DNA of 64,000 nucleotides from Salivita marina (GCA_038144425.1 JAYQNS010000002.1:868001-932000); one strand, 5' to 3'; counted from the first letter of the stretch, positions 1 to 8,992 are shown. Numbers and translations: made by a program. The notes: a model not told the origin generated them from the sequence alone.

Positions 1-1
1 T

Positions 2-784
2 GGGGTTTCCCTCTTTCGCCGGGAGGGGCGGACGCTGGTGCCCACGGACGCAGGGCTGGCGGCGGCGGCCCTGGCGGGGGAGGCTTTTGATCAGCTGGCT
101 CGGGCCGTGGCGCTCATGCGCCAGCCCGCGAAGCGCGATCGCTTAACGGTGAGCGTGGCCCCGTCCTTCGCTGGCAAATGGTTGGCGCCCCGGCTCTTTC
201 GCTTCCAGGAGACCCACCCGGAGCTCGAGGTGTGGGTGTCCGCGGACAGCGCGAAGGTGGATCTCGGTCGAGGCGCGGCCGATTTGGCCATTCGCTACGG
301 GCCTGGCGAAGGGCCCCGGGGGGAGCAGACCCTCCTGCTTCAGGAAGAGGTGCTTCCCGTCTGCAGCCCAGACCTCCTCGCCCGATCGCCCATCCCAAGC
401 CCGGAGGCGCTGGCGGGGCAGACCCTGCTTCACGATGCGTCTCCCGAAAGCGAAGTGGACGGCGCGGATTGGGCGACGTGGCTTCGGGGTCGCAAGCTTA
501 GAGGTATTTCCGTGCGGGGTGGGCCTCGCTTTAACCAGTCAGCCTTGGTGATCGATGCCGCCGTGGCGGGCCGAGGGGTGGCGCTGGCGAAGCGCACCCT
601 CGCGCAAAACGACCTGAGGGCCGGTCGCCTTGTAAGCCTCTTTGCCGATGGCGCCGCGCCAGTGAAGTCTGCCTACTACGTGCTTCAGGCCCCGGAGCGG
701 GAGCTCGGTGGGGCTAGCGATCAGTTTTTGGCTTGGCTGTTGGGGGAAGCCCGGAGTGACGCCGACGCTTTCGATGAGCTTTAG
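2..784 (+). CDS. LysR-type transcriptional regulator, N-terminus outside window (partial)
   Basis: C-terminal 260 residues of a LysR-type regulator; the start lies before the window. The frame is open from base 2 and begins with the end of the winged-helix DNA-binding domain (GVSLFRREGRTLVPTDAG, matching the family pattern LFxRxgRxLxLTxaG). The rest is the periplasmic-binding-protein-like effector domain, with KWLAPRLFRF and DLAIRYG segments typical of the GcvA branch. An internal GTG at 38 could be mistaken for the start, but it would cut the helix-turn-helix away. The stop overlaps the stop of the convergent cysE by three bases. Target and effector cannot be told; the divergently placed gene it probably controls would be to the left of the window. 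Confidence 0.9.
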   Translation, partial: GVSLFRREGRTLVPTDAGLAAAALAGEAFDQLARAVALMRQPAKRDRLTVSVAPSFAGKWLAPRLFRFQETHPELEVWVSADSAKVDLGRGAADLAIRYGPGEGPRGEQTLLLQEEVLPVCSPDLLARSPIPSPEALAGQTLLHDASPESEVDGADWATWLRGRKLRGISVRGGPRFNQSALVIDAAVAGRGVALAKRTLAQNDLRAGRLVSLFADGAAPVKSAYYVLQAPERELGGASDQFLAWLLGEARSDADAFDEL

Positions 785-1602
785 GGGTTAGCCCGGGCGA
801 GAGCGGTGAGAAGCTGACCCATCTCCCGGGCGGGCTCGGCGCAGCCCGCTTCCCCGACCACCTTGGCCGGAACCCCCGCCACCGTTTTGCAGGGGGGAAT
901 GTCACTTAACACCACGGAGCCCGCGGCAATGCGGCAGCAGTGGCCGATGGTGATGTTACCAAGGACCTTGGTCCCAGCGCCGATCATCACGCCGTCGCCG
1001 ATTTTCGGATGGCGGTCACCGCCAGCCTTTCCCGTACCGCCAAGGGTGACGTCGTGGAGCAGGGATACGTTGTCCCCCACCACGGCGGTCTCGCCGATCA
1101 CCAGCGCATGGGCGTGGTCAATGAGGAGGCCCCGCCCCAGCTGCGCCGCCGGATGCAGGTCGAGGCCAAAGATCTCGCTCACCCGCATCTGAATGAAATA
1201 GGCCAGATCAAAGCGTTCCCGAAGCCAAAGCCAATGGGCCAGGCGGTGCGCTTGAAGCGCCTGGTAGCCCTTGAAGTAGAGGAGGGGCTGCATAAAGCGG
1301 TGGCAAGCGGGGTCCCGTTCCACCACCGCGGCGAGGTCCGCTTGGGCAATCTCCAAAAGTTCCGGCGTTTCCCCATAGGCCTCCTCCGCGATTTCCCGAA
1401 GGAGCACGGCGGGCATTTCGTTGGAAAACAGCTTGGCGGAGAAGCGATAGCTCAGGGCCTTTGCGAGAGAGCGATGATGCAGCACGCAGGCGTGGATGAA
1501 GCCGCCCATGAGGGGCTCACGGCGGACGGCGTCCTCCGCTTCCTCGGTGATTCGGGCCCAGAGGGGGTCCGGGGAAAAGGCGGTGGCTTGGATTGCGCCC
1601 AT
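781..1602 (-). CDS. cysE: Serine O-acetyltransferase CysE
   Basis: Transfers acetyl from acetyl-CoA to L-serine to give O-acetylserine, the first step of cysteine synthesis; cytoplasmic. The 273-residue length is that of the long CysE type: an N-terminal helical region (about 1-135), then a left-handed beta-helix of hexapeptide repeats (about 140-235). The catalytic pair is visible as the Asp/His of LLIDHAHALVIGE and the His of LLHDVTLGGTG, followed by DRHPKIGDGVMIGAG. I chose the ATG at 1602 because AAGGAG lies seven bases upstream; an upstream in-frame ATG at 1629 has no such site. It is a single gene, converging with the LysR fragment. O-acetylserine would feed a cysteine synthase not present here; the sulfhydrylase at 25972 uses the homoserine analogue. 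Confidence 0.93.
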   Translation of the reverse strand: MGAIQATAFSPDPLWARITEEAEDAVRREPLMGGFIHACVLHHRSLAKALSYRFSAKLFSNEMPAVLLREIAEEAYGETPELLEIAQADLAAVVERDPACHRFMQPLLYFKGYQALQAHRLAHWLWLRERFDLAYFIQMRVSEIFGLDLHPAAQLGRGLLIDHAHALVIGETAVVGDNVSLLHDVTLGGTGKAGGDRHPKIGDGVMIGAGTKVLGNITIGHCCRIAAGSVVLSDIPPCKTVAGVPAKVVGEAGCAEPAREMGQLLTALARANP

Positions 1603-1688
1603 GATTGTGCTCCTTAGCCGTGCGTGCATAGCACCACAGGCGCCAATACGCCGTCAAAGGCGTAAGCTTTACTCGCGATCAACGGACC

Positions 1689-2141
1689 GTGAAAGATGCC
1701 ATGGGTGACCGAGACGAAATCGAAGGGCTAATGCTTGCGTACTGTAGGGCGATAGACAGCGGCGACTGGGAAGCTTTTCGGGCGCTCATGGGCCGAGCGC
1801 TGTGGCTGGTCGAAGGACAGGCGCCCCCTCCAGCTTCTGCGAACAATGTCATTGTTTATGAGGATGGAACGCCGAGGACGAAGCACGTGATCACCAATAT
1901 CGCGATCCTCGTGGATCCGGAAGGTGATCGCGCCGAGGGGCATTCCTACGTCACCGTTTATCAGCAGATCTCTGGGGATCAGCTCAGAACCATTTTTTCG
2001 GGAGAATATTGCGATCGCTTCGCTAGGGCAGAGGGGCGCTGGTATTTCACCGAGCGGGATATTCGCCGCCCCCTCTATGGCGATCTCTCGAAGCACCTGA
2101 AGGACCCTCAAAGGACCTTTCCCCGGGCCCCCCTCTCCTAG
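1689..2141 (+). CDS. NTF2/SnoaL-like domain protein
   Basis: A 150-residue protein of the cystatin-like alpha+beta fold (SnoaL-like, close to the domain found in hydroxysteroid and scytalone-type dehydratases and ring-hydroxylating oxygenase small subunits). Visible signs are the N-terminal helix DEIEGLMLAYCRAIDSGDWEAF followed by a strand pair around KHVITNIAILVD and YVTVYQQ, and the terminal FTERDIRRPLYGD strand. No signal peptide. Start is a GTG at 1689 without a clear ribosome site; an ATG at 1701 is an alternative. The gene stands alone and ends inside the loop of a hairpin terminator. The substrate is unknown; the fold is used for many small-molecule isomerases and dehydratases. Confidence 0.75.
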   Translation: MKDAMGDRDEIEGLMLAYCRAIDSGDWEAFRALMGRALWLVEGQAPPPASANNVIVYEDGTPRTKHVITNIAILVDPEGDRAEGHSYVTVYQQISGDQLRTIFSGEYCDRFARAEGRWYFTERDIRRPLYGDLSKHLKDPQRTFPRAPLS

Positions 2142-2158
2142 GAGGCCCGGGGGATTTT
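2121..2158 (+). terminator. Hairpin terminator after the SnoaL-like gene
   Basis: A perfect 9-bp GC stem (CCCCGGGCC at 2121-2129 with GGCCCGGGG at 2144-2152) is followed by A and four T residues. The stop codon of the upstream gene lies in the loop. The T run is short, so termination may be moderate; it also separates this gene from the convergent secreted protein ending at 2174. Confidence 0.6.
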
Positions 2159-2173
2159 CCCCGTGCTCTAAAA

Positions 2174-2641
2174 TCAGTTCCAGGGGCGAGCGGGGGAAAT
2201 ATGTGAGTGCGCAATGCCCCAGGAGCCCTTTTCCTTGACGAGCACAAGGGAGATCCATAGGGGAGGCTGGGTAACGATGGGCCCGTCGGCAGGCATGACC
2301 TGCGTGCGTCGGAGATAGCTCGCCACCGCGGTATTTCCATAGACCCGGATGATGGGGGACTCCATCTGTACGTGGTAGGCGTCCCCTTGCCCATCAGTTT
2401 GCTTTTCTCGATGGTCCCGTTGAGCCTCCTGCCAGGCCATGAAGTCCGGTCCGTGGGCCCAACGGCTCACCGCAATCCAGACCCGATCATCGCGAATGTA
2501 GCGGCTCTGGGCATCGAGATCGCCCTCGAGAGCACTGTAGTCCTCTAGGAAGGCGAGGACCTCTTCCTCCGAAGCAGCCGCAGTGAGGGGAAGGGCAAGC
2601 AGTCCTAAAAGGCTAAGCGTCGCTAAATTAAGGGTTTTCAT
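2174..2641 (-). CDS. Secreted NTF2-like (DUF4440-type) protein
   Basis: 155 residues with a signal peptide (MKTLNLATLSLLGLLALPL, cleavage expected after TAAA, near residue 23), so exported to the periplasm. The mature part has the NTF2-like layout: a helix with EEEVLAFLEDYSALEGDLDAQ, then strands around RVWIAVSRW, IIRVYGNTAVASYLRR and GSWGIAHSHIS, the last being the usual closing strand W-x-I-x-H-x-H-x-S of nuclear-transport-factor-like proteins. Start chosen at 2641 with AAGGAG upstream. It converges with the SnoaL-like gene, so two unrelated copies of this fold sit tail to tail. Function unknown. Confidence 0.75.
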   Translation of the reverse strand: MKTLNLATLSLLGLLALPLTAAASEEEVLAFLEDYSALEGDLDAQSRYIRDDRVWIAVSRWAHGPDFMAWQEAQRDHREKQTDGQGDAYHVQMESPIIRVYGNTAVASYLRRTQVMPADGPIVTQPPLWISLVLVKEKGSWGIAHSHISPARPWN

Positions 2642-2852
2642 GGTTCCAGTCTCCTTCTGGTTTTTGGAGACGGTAAGCATGAAGGGGCTTCTGGCCAAAG
2701 CCCCAGGCCCCTGGGGCTGAGGCAAGGGGATCAATGGTCGCTTCTGTCAGTTGAGCTGACGGTATAGGAAAGCAGAAGGCTGACCCTTGGGGCAGACAGC
2801 AGAGGTTCATGGAGCGCTGGCAAACTAGGCGGCTCACAAGCTGAGGGGACTC

Positions 2853-4265
2853 TTGGTGGATCGGCCAACGCGCACGAACGAAAAAGCACTCGCAATTAAT
2901 CTCGATATGGGCCGCTACGGCAGCTTCGCGGAAATCGGCGCGGGGCAGGAGGTAGCGCGTTGGTTCTATCGCGTCGGCGGCGCCGCGGGCACCATCGCCA
3001 AGAGCGTCTCGGCCTACGACAAAACGGTGAGTGATGCCATCTACGGCCCCACGCGTCGTTACGTGGTGCGTGAGCGTTTGGAAGAGATGCTCCGCTACGA
3101 GCAAAGCCTCACCTTGGAGCGGCTATTCCCTCAGCGCGGGGATTCCACCGCCTTCTTTACCTTCGCCAATACCGTGCAGGCGCGCTCCTATGAGGGCAAT
3201 AACGAATGCCATGGATGGATCGGCGTGAAGTTTCAGTCCCATCCCCGGGACGAAGACAGTCAGATCATCCTTCACGTGCGCATGCTCGACAGTGAAAATC
3301 AGGCTCAGCAGGAAGCCCTCGGCATCATTGGGGTGAATCTGCTCTATGGGGCCTTCTTCCTCTACCACCGGCCCGACGAGCTCGTGGAATCGCTCCTCGA
3401 TGAGCTCAGCATCGAGCGCATCGAAATCGACATGATCGAGTTCTCGGGCATCGAGTTTCGGCACGTCGATAACCGCATCATGAGCCTTCGCCTGGTGCAG
3501 CTGGGGCTGACCCCGGCGGCCATGTTCTCCGCCTCCGGGAAGGTGCTTCAGCCCTCGGAAGTCCTACGTAAGCGGCCCGTGCTGCTCGAGCGGGGGCGCT
3601 TTTCCCCGGTGACTCGGGTCAATCTGGACATGATCGACAAGGCCCGGGCCCAGTTCGCGGAAGACGGGGGCGCCGCCGTGCAGGCTGAGGACATTGTCTC
3701 GGTAATGGAAATCACCATGAGCAACCTCCGCGCGGACCAGGGGGAGGTGGATCTCACGGACTTTATAGGACGCGCCGAGGTGCTCGGCGTCACGGACCAC
3801 ATCGTGATGATCTCCGACTACTTCGAGTATTACCGGCTTGCGGCCTATCTGCGGCGCTACACCGATCGGCGCTGCGCCATCGTCATGGGCGCCGGCGCGC
3901 TTCGGCAGATCTTCGATGAGCGGTATTACGCGCGCCTCGAGGGCGGCATCCTCGAGGCCCTCGGGCGTCTCTTTAAGAACGACCTCCACATCTTCGTCTA
4001 TCCCCAGAAGGATCCGGAAACGGGTGCGCTGTGGACCGTGGATACGCTGGAGGTGCCCAGGGACGTGCGCCACCTCTACGGCTATCTTGTGGAGCGAGGC
4101 TTCCTCATCCCCGTGGAGGACTACGACAAGAGCGTGCTCGACATCCAGGCTCCGGAGGTTCTGGAGAAACTCCAGAGCGGTGATGAAGCCTGGGAGACGA
4201 TGGTCGACGAGCGCGTCGCCGAGGTGATCAAGGCCCGCAAGCTCTTCGGCTACGGCGCGCGCTAG
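2853..4265 (+). CDS. Conserved 470-residue protein of unknown function
   Basis: I recognise this as a member of a conserved proteobacterial family with no established function; relatives have carried conflicting database names, none of which I trust. It is soluble, with no signal peptide or membrane segment. The N-terminus ALAINLDMGRYGSFAEIGAG followed by VARWFYRVGGAAGTIAKS is the most conserved-looking part; a glycine-rich motif EIGAGQEVARWF and an internal IVMGAGALRQIF segment (about residue 348) could bind a nucleotide, but no standard Walker motif is present. Start is TTG 2853 or GTG 2856, both behind GAGGGGA. It stands alone and converges with the small membrane protein at 4269. Confidence 0.7.
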   Translation: MVDRPTRTNEKALAINLDMGRYGSFAEIGAGQEVARWFYRVGGAAGTIAKSVSAYDKTVSDAIYGPTRRYVVRERLEEMLRYEQSLTLERLFPQRGDSTAFFTFANTVQARSYEGNNECHGWIGVKFQSHPRDEDSQIILHVRMLDSENQAQQEALGIIGVNLLYGAFFLYHRPDELVESLLDELSIERIEIDMIEFSGIEFRHVDNRIMSLRLVQLGLTPAAMFSASGKVLQPSEVLRKRPVLLERGRFSPVTRVNLDMIDKARAQFAEDGGAAVQAEDIVSVMEITMSNLRADQGEVDLTDFIGRAEVLGVTDHIVMISDYFEYYRLAAYLRRYTDRRCAIVMGAGALRQIFDERYYARLEGGILEALGRLFKNDLHIFVYPQKDPETGALWTVDTLEVPRDVRHLYGYLVERGFLIPVEDYDKSVLDIQAPEVLEKLQSGDEAWETMVDERVAEVIKARKLFGYGAR

Positions 4266-4268
4266 CCA

Positions 4269-4637
4269 TCAGGTGAGGGCAAGAGCGCCGCAAAGCGCTG
4301 TGATGCCCATGAGGTAGATTCCGGGAAGGCGAAGCAAGGCCTTATGGCCTCTTAAGCTCAGGCCTAGGAAGAGCGCGGCCCCAAGGGCATTCGCTGCAAT
4401 CAGGGGCCAGGCGGCGCTGGCGGACGCAAGGTCGAAAGCCACAGCGAGAAAGGTTGCGCCGCTCACCGTCAAGTAAATCGTGAAGATGTGCCAGCTAACG
4501 GCGCTAAGGGACTTCCCGAGGGGTTCAAGCGTGCTCGCGTTGATATTCCCGAGATAAATACGCGCGCCAGGCCCTCCGTGGAAGAAGGCTCCGAAGAGGG
4601 AGAGGGCCGAAGCACCAACCATAAGCCAATGATCCAT
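4269..4637 (-). CDS. Small four-helix membrane protein
   Basis: 122 residues with four hydrophobic segments (about 3-20, 45-68, 75-95 and 103-121), so an inner-membrane protein with both ends likely on the same side. I do not recognise a named family. The gene is divergent from the acyl-CoA ligase at 4742, with about 100 bases between, and ends four bases from the preceding gene. No catalytic motif is visible. Confidence 0.6.
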   Translation of the reverse strand: MDHWLMVGASALSLFGAFFHGGPGARIYLGNINASTLEPLGKSLSAVSWHIFTIYLTVSGATFLAVAFDLASASAAWPLIAANALGAALFLGLSLRGHKALLRLPGIYLMGITALCGALALT

Positions 4638-4741
4638 AGGTATCTTTCCTCGATATTTTTCTCGCGATGGTTTACACCATGGCGAAGGAAGCGCGGGAAA
4701 ACAATGAGCGGAACTCCGCTGAGGGGAGGGAGGATAGGGGC

Positions 4742-6418
4742 ATGAAGGGTCTTAGCTATCGCTGTGGAGAAGCGAAAACACCGCTGCTCTACGAAACCAT
4801 TGGAGAACACTTCGATCGCATGGCAGAGGCGCATCGCGATCGGGAGGCGCTTGTCGTCGCCCACCAGGGGGTTCGGTGGACCTACGGCGCTTACCACGCG
4901 CAGGTGGAGGCCCTGGCTACGGGGCTCTTAGCCCTGGGCCTCGGGCCTGGGGACCGCATCGGCATCTGGGCGCCGAATTGCGCTGAGTGGTGCCTGACCC
5001 AGCTGGCCACGGCGAAGATCGGCGCCATCATGGTGTGCATCAACCCGGCCTATCGGGTCCATGAACTTGAGTACGCCCTCACCAAGGTCGGCTGTAAGGC
5101 CATCATTGCCGCCGAGCGCTTCAAGACCAGCGACTACCTCGGCATGTTGGAAACGCTGGCGCCGGAGCTGGCGCACTGCGCCCCCGGATCCCTCAAGAGC
5201 GCAAAGCTTCCCGAGCTTGAAATCGCCATTCGCCTCGGCGAGGGCGCGACGCCGGGCATGTTGAACTTCCCCGCGGTCTGCGCCTTGGGTGGGGAAGGGG
5301 AGCGCGCCAGGCTCGCCGCCCTCGCGCCGACGCTGAGCCCCGATGATCCCATCAATATTCAGTTCACCAGCGGCACCACGGGTAATCCCAAGGGCGCGAC
5401 CCTCACCCACTTTAATATTTTGAACAACGGCGCCCAGGTAGGGGCTGGGCAGAACCTGACGGCGGAGGACCGGGTCTGCATTCCCGTGCCCCTTTATCAC
5501 TGCTTTGGCATGGTCATGGGCATGCTTGGGGTGCTCACCCATGGTGCCACCGCGGTACTGCCGAACGACGCCTTTGAGGCGGAGACCGTCCTTCGGGTGG
5601 TAGAAAACGAGCGCTGCACGTCGCTTTACGGCGTGCCGACCATGTTTGTGGGCATGCTCGAGGCGCCCAAGTTTTCTACCTTTGATATGAGTTCCCTGCG
5701 CACGGGGATCATGGCCGGCGCGCTGTGCCCGGTGGAGGTCATGAAGCGGGCGAACCACGACATGCACATGGGAGAAGTCATCATCTGCTATGGGCAGACG
5801 GAGACGAGCCCGGTGAATCACATGACGGCGATTGATGCGCCCTTTGAAAAGCGGGTCTCCACCGTCGGCCAATGCGGTCCTCATCAAGAGGTGAAGATCA
5901 TTGATGAAGACGGCCGGGTGGTTCCCCTTGGCGCGAAGGGGGAGCTGTGCTGCCGGGGCTACTCGGTCATGCGGGGTTACTGGGGCGATGATGAACGCAC
6001 CGGGGAAACCATCGATGAGGCGGGGTGGCTCCACAGCGGCGATCTCGCGGTCATGGATGAGGAAGGCTACGTGCAGATCGTCGGCCGCCTGAAGGACATG
6101 ATCATTCGCGGCGGTGAGAACATTTATCCCAAGGAAGTGGAGGAGTTCCTCTACACCCATCCGGCTATCCAGGAGGCGCAAGTCTTTGGCGTGCCCGACC
6201 CCAAGTTTGGGGAGCAGGTGGCGGTGTGGATCCAGCTTCGGGAGGGGACGACGCTGACCGAAGAAGAGGTGCGCAGCTTCTGTGCCGAGCGCATTGCCCA
6301 TTTTAAGGTGCCGAAATACATCGCCTTCGTGGACACCTTCCCCATGACCGTCACGGGGAAGATTCAGAAGTTTGTGATGCGCGACGCGCTTGTGGCCGAG
6401 CTCGGCCTAAGCGCCTAG
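4742..6418 (+). CDS. AMP-binding acyl-CoA synthetase (fatty-acid-CoA ligase type)
   Basis: Activates a carboxylic acid with ATP to an acyl-adenylate and then to the CoA thioester. All ANL-superfamily motifs are present over 558 residues: P-loop-like FTSGTTGNPKGATLTH, the adenine motif GQTETSP, LHSGDLA with the ATP-ribose Asp, the hinge GRLKDMIIRGGENIYP, and the catalytic Lys in MTVTGKIQKF near the C-terminus. The length and motif wording resemble medium/long-chain fatty-acyl-CoA ligases of the beta-oxidation type. Start ATG 4742 follows GGGAGGGAGGA; the frame is open 75 bases further up but without a better site. The last 12 bases overlap the convergent TauD-type gene. Acid substrate not determined. 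Confidence 0.9.
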   Translation: MKGLSYRCGEAKTPLLYETIGEHFDRMAEAHRDREALVVAHQGVRWTYGAYHAQVEALATGLLALGLGPGDRIGIWAPNCAEWCLTQLATAKIGAIMVCINPAYRVHELEYALTKVGCKAIIAAERFKTSDYLGMLETLAPELAHCAPGSLKSAKLPELEIAIRLGEGATPGMLNFPAVCALGGEGERARLAALAPTLSPDDPINIQFTSGTTGNPKGATLTHFNILNNGAQVGAGQNLTAEDRVCIPVPLYHCFGMVMGMLGVLTHGATAVLPNDAFEAETVLRVVENERCTSLYGVPTMFVGMLEAPKFSTFDMSSLRTGIMAGALCPVEVMKRANHDMHMGEVIICYGQTETSPVNHMTAIDAPFEKRVSTVGQCGPHQEVKIIDEDGRVVPLGAKGELCCRGYSVMRGYWGDDERTGETIDEAGWLHSGDLAVMDEEGYVQIVGRLKDMIIRGGENIYPKEVEEFLYTHPAIQEAQVFGVPDPKFGEQVAVWIQLREGTTLTEEEVRSFCAERIAHFKVPKYIAFVDTFPMTVTGKIQKFVMRDALVAELGLSA

Positions 6419-7270
6419 GGTGGCGCCTTCGGTCTTCTGGTCCCCCGCAAGGCGCGAGTGGGTCATCACCCGGGGCTCGGTATAATCCCAGGGCTGGGCC
6501 CGATGGAGAAGACGCCGGTTGTCCCAAAGCACCAGGTCCCCGGCGGTCCATCGGTGCTCCACCACCCGTTCCGGTGCGGTCACAGCGTGGTCCAGCAGGG
6601 TGGCGAGTAACGCCAGAGCGTCATTGTTTTCGAGGCCCTCGATAGCGTAGGCGTGACGGCCGACGGCGAGGCTCTTCCGTCCCGTTTCCGGGTGGATCTT
6701 CACAAGGGGACGTAGGGGGCTGCCGGCGACGTTGAGGCCATAGCCCGTGTATTCGCTTCCCTCTGCCTTTGTGCTTTCTCCGAGGCGTCGCTGGCTTTCC
6801 ACCAACGAGTGGTAAGCGCCTAGCGCCTCGCAGCGAGCCTGGAGCGTTGGGTCTAGCGTTTCCCAAGCTGCTTCCAGATCGGCGAAGGCCGTTTCGCCTC
6901 CGGTTTTGGGCACGATCTGGGCACTGAACACCGCGCCCTTAGCCTGCACGGGCATGTAGGTGTTGTCCTGATGCCATTCCATGTTCCCACGGATGATTTT
7001 CATCATGTCGTCGTCCGGGGCGTCCCGGAGCGTGCCGTCGGCGCGAAGGTTGCTGATAGCAGCGGCTTCTAGTCCGGGTACCAAGGGCCCCAAGCGCTCA
7101 GCGAAGGTGATTTGCTCGCGACGGCTTAAGTGCTGCTCGGGGAAGATCAGGAGACCGTGGCGCAGCCACGCACTATAGAGCTCAGGGAAAGCGTCGTCGG
7201 ATAGCGTCGCCAGGGCCAACCCGCGCACCACCGCGCCAAAGGTCTTCCCAGGTAGAGGTTGAAGGATCAT
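6407..7270 (-). CDS. TauD/TfdA-family Fe(II)/2-oxoglutarate dioxygenase
   Basis: 287-residue non-heme iron oxygenase that would couple 2-oxoglutarate decarboxylation to hydroxylation of a small acid. The iron triad is visible: H and D of WHQDNTY (about 99-101) and the distal His of DNRRLLHRAQP; the 2-oxoglutarate-binding Arg lies in TEPRVMTHSR. Length and motif spacing are those of TauD/TfdA (taurine or 2,4-D dioxygenases), but these motifs do not fix the substrate. Start at 7270 follows GGGGAGGC; the longer frame to 7333 lacks a site. It is divergent from the PhyH gene at 7398 with about 125 bases between, so the two oxygenases may share a control region. Confidence 0.88.
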   Translation of the reverse strand: MILQPLPGKTFGAVVRGLALATLSDDAFPELYSAWLRHGLLIFPEQHLSRREQITFAERLGPLVPGLEAAAISNLRADGTLRDAPDDDMMKIIRGNMEWHQDNTYMPVQAKGAVFSAQIVPKTGGETAFADLEAAWETLDPTLQARCEALGAYHSLVESQRRLGESTKAEGSEYTGYGLNVAGSPLRPLVKIHPETGRKSLAVGRHAYAIEGLENNDALALLATLLDHAVTAPERVVEHRWTAGDLVLWDNRRLLHRAQPWDYTEPRVMTHSRLAGDQKTEGATLGA

Positions 7271-7397
7271 CGGTATCGCGCCTCCCCGCGTAACCATGAG
7301 GGAAACGCTACGCCCCGGCGCCCGCGCTGCCAAGGCCCCGGTGGACAGGGCGTCCCGGACGCGCTATCCCTAGAGGGACTGGAGGAGGAGACGGGTG

Positions 7398-8549
7398 ATG
7401 ACGGAAAGGATGACGGCAGTGGCCCACGCTGAGGCCATGGCAACCTATGCAGAGGCGGGGCTCAAGCGCGCGGCGGCCCTGGGCAATCGCGGGCCCCTGC
7501 GCCTAGGGCCCGACGGGCGGCTGGCCCCGGAAATCCTTGACGCCTATGAGCGCACGGGTTTCTACGTCTTTGAAAACGTCATCGATGAGCCGGAGCTTGA
7601 GGCCCTGCGGGGCGAGCTCCAAGCGCTCCTGGAGCGGGCCCCGGTAGATAACGGGGCCGATGTGGATCGGCAGGGCCGCCCCGCCTACGGCCAGGAATTC
7701 GCTCGCCCGGTCTTTTCCCTGATCCGTCCTCTGGTGGATCCCTGGGGCGGGACCGCAGCCCTCGGCGGCCGCCACCCCGTAAAAATGGCCCAGCCGACCT
7801 TTAGTAACGAAGCAGCCCCCAAGGTCGTGTTCCTCATGACCGGTATGTGCCAAACCATGGCGAGTGGCCTGCGCCTCTATGGCCACCCCCAGCTCCTCGC
7901 GGTTGCCGCCTCCATCAATGGCGATGATTTTGTCCCCTACAACGACGCGATCTTTATCAAGCAACCGGGGCAGGGCGGTGCGGTGGCCTGGCACCAGGAT
8001 GGGGTCACGCATTGGGACAATCCGGCCTGGGATCCCGGTATTCACGGCTTTAACTTCCAGGTGCAGCTCTACGATACCTCTGCGGCCAGCTGCCTCTGGG
8101 TCGTGCCTGGGAGCCACCGGGAGGGAAAAATCGACATTCCTGCTCGCCTTGCGGCCAACGGTGGAGAGGAGCAGCTGTCCGACGCCGTGCCCCTGGTTTG
8201 TCGGGCGGGCGACGTCACCATCGCAAATCGTCAAGCCCTCCACGGCTCCTTCGCCAACACCTCCCCGGACTTTCGCGCATCTTTGACCTTCGGCTTTCAC
8301 CGCCGAGCTTCCGTGCTCGGTGCGAAGGGGGCGCTCAGCGAAGAGGGTTCGGTGATTTATGACGAGGCTCGCATCGAGGCGCGCTCCAAGGTGCTGGCCG
8401 TCGCTATCGATGCCCGGGCGCGGCATTATCCGGAAGAACCTCGCTTTCCCTATGCGCCCTTGGCTGGGCGGGAGGCGGAGCTCGCCCTTACGCCGGAGAA
8501 TTGGGAGCGAATCATTCGGGATTACAACCTGAATGATCTATCCATCTAG
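7398..8549 (+). CDS. Phytanoyl-CoA dioxygenase family (PhyH) oxygenase
   Basis: 383-residue Fe(II)/2-oxoglutarate oxygenase. The N-terminal strand GFYVFENVIDEPELEALRGEL is the usual PhyH opening; the iron ligands are the His/Asp of AWHQDGVTHWDN (about 200) and the distal His of RQALHGSFANTSP, followed by the 2-oxoglutarate Arg in FRASLTFGFHRR. Start ATG 7398 behind a strong GGAGGAGGAG; a GTG three bases upstream is also possible. Longer than typical 260-300-residue members because of an insert between residues 80 and 170. Divergent from the TauD-type gene, and its end overlaps the GNAT gene by four bases tail to tail. Confidence 0.87.
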   Translation: MTERMTAVAHAEAMATYAEAGLKRAAALGNRGPLRLGPDGRLAPEILDAYERTGFYVFENVIDEPELEALRGELQALLERAPVDNGADVDRQGRPAYGQEFARPVFSLIRPLVDPWGGTAALGGRHPVKMAQPTFSNEAAPKVVFLMTGMCQTMASGLRLYGHPQLLAVAASINGDDFVPYNDAIFIKQPGQGGAVAWHQDGVTHWDNPAWDPGIHGFNFQVQLYDTSAASCLWVVPGSHREGKIDIPARLAANGGEEQLSDAVPLVCRAGDVTIANRQALHGSFANTSPDFRASLTFGFHRRASVLGAKGALSEEGSVIYDEARIEARSKVLAVAIDARARHYPEEPRFPYAPLAGREAELALTPENWERIIRDYNLNDLSI

Positions 8550-8992
8550 GGCTGGGGGACCAGCGCCTTGCGGTGACTAACCTTGGTTTCCCCCTGGACC
8601 GGTTGATAGCCCAGGGCCTGGTAAAAGGCGCCAGCCCTTGAAGCTTGGGTGAACAATTGGAGCATGGGGAAGACGCCTCGGGCGCGAGCCTCCAAGGCTT
8701 CGACCAAGCTCCGGCCAAGGCCCTGGCTTCGAAGCGAAGGCAGCACGTACAGATGGCGAAGCCGACCGACAAGGCAACTTGGGAAATAGGGGTCTCGGTT
8801 TAGACCGCCAACGCCAAGGAGTTCTTCCCGATCCCAGAGCGTCAGCAGCACCTCTCCGGGACGGTCGAAGCGATTGGTTCCGCTCTCAAAGTTTCGAGCA
8901 AGCGTGGTCAGTGCTTGGAAGCCCTCGGCTTCGGCGCTCTCGATCAGCTTGGGAAAGGCCCCGGGAAGCTCCGTGATGGGGACGATGATCAC
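8546..8992 (-). CDS. GNAT-family N-acetyltransferase
   Basis: 148 residues; the acetyl-CoA-binding motif A is LYVLPSLRSQGLGRSLVEAL (the Q-x-x-G-x-G pyrophosphate loop), preceded by the strand of LLGVGGLNRD and followed by AGAFYQALGYQPV, the usual GNAT C-terminal pattern. It probably acetylates an amine of a small molecule or amino acid. GTG start at 8992 overlaps the stop of the upstream gamma-glutamyltranspeptidase (GTGA), so translation is likely coupled. It is the third gene of the aminotransferase-ggt-GNAT operon; the context suggests processing of an amino acid or gamma-glutamyl compound. Confidence 0.85.
   Translation of the reverse strand: MIIVPITELPGAFPKLIESAEAEGFQALTTLARNFESGTNRFDRPGEVLLTLWDREELLGVGGLNRDPYFPSCLVGRLRHLYVLPSLRSQGLGRSLVEALEARARGVFPMLQLFTQASRAGAFYQALGYQPVQGETKVSHRKALVPQP

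Noticed and set aside
4928..6301. A 457-codon open frame on the minus strand across the acyl-CoA ligase
   Set aside because: It lies antisense to a gene with all ANL motifs, is rich in His, Arg and Gly as expected for a GC-rich shadow frame, and shows no recognisable domain.
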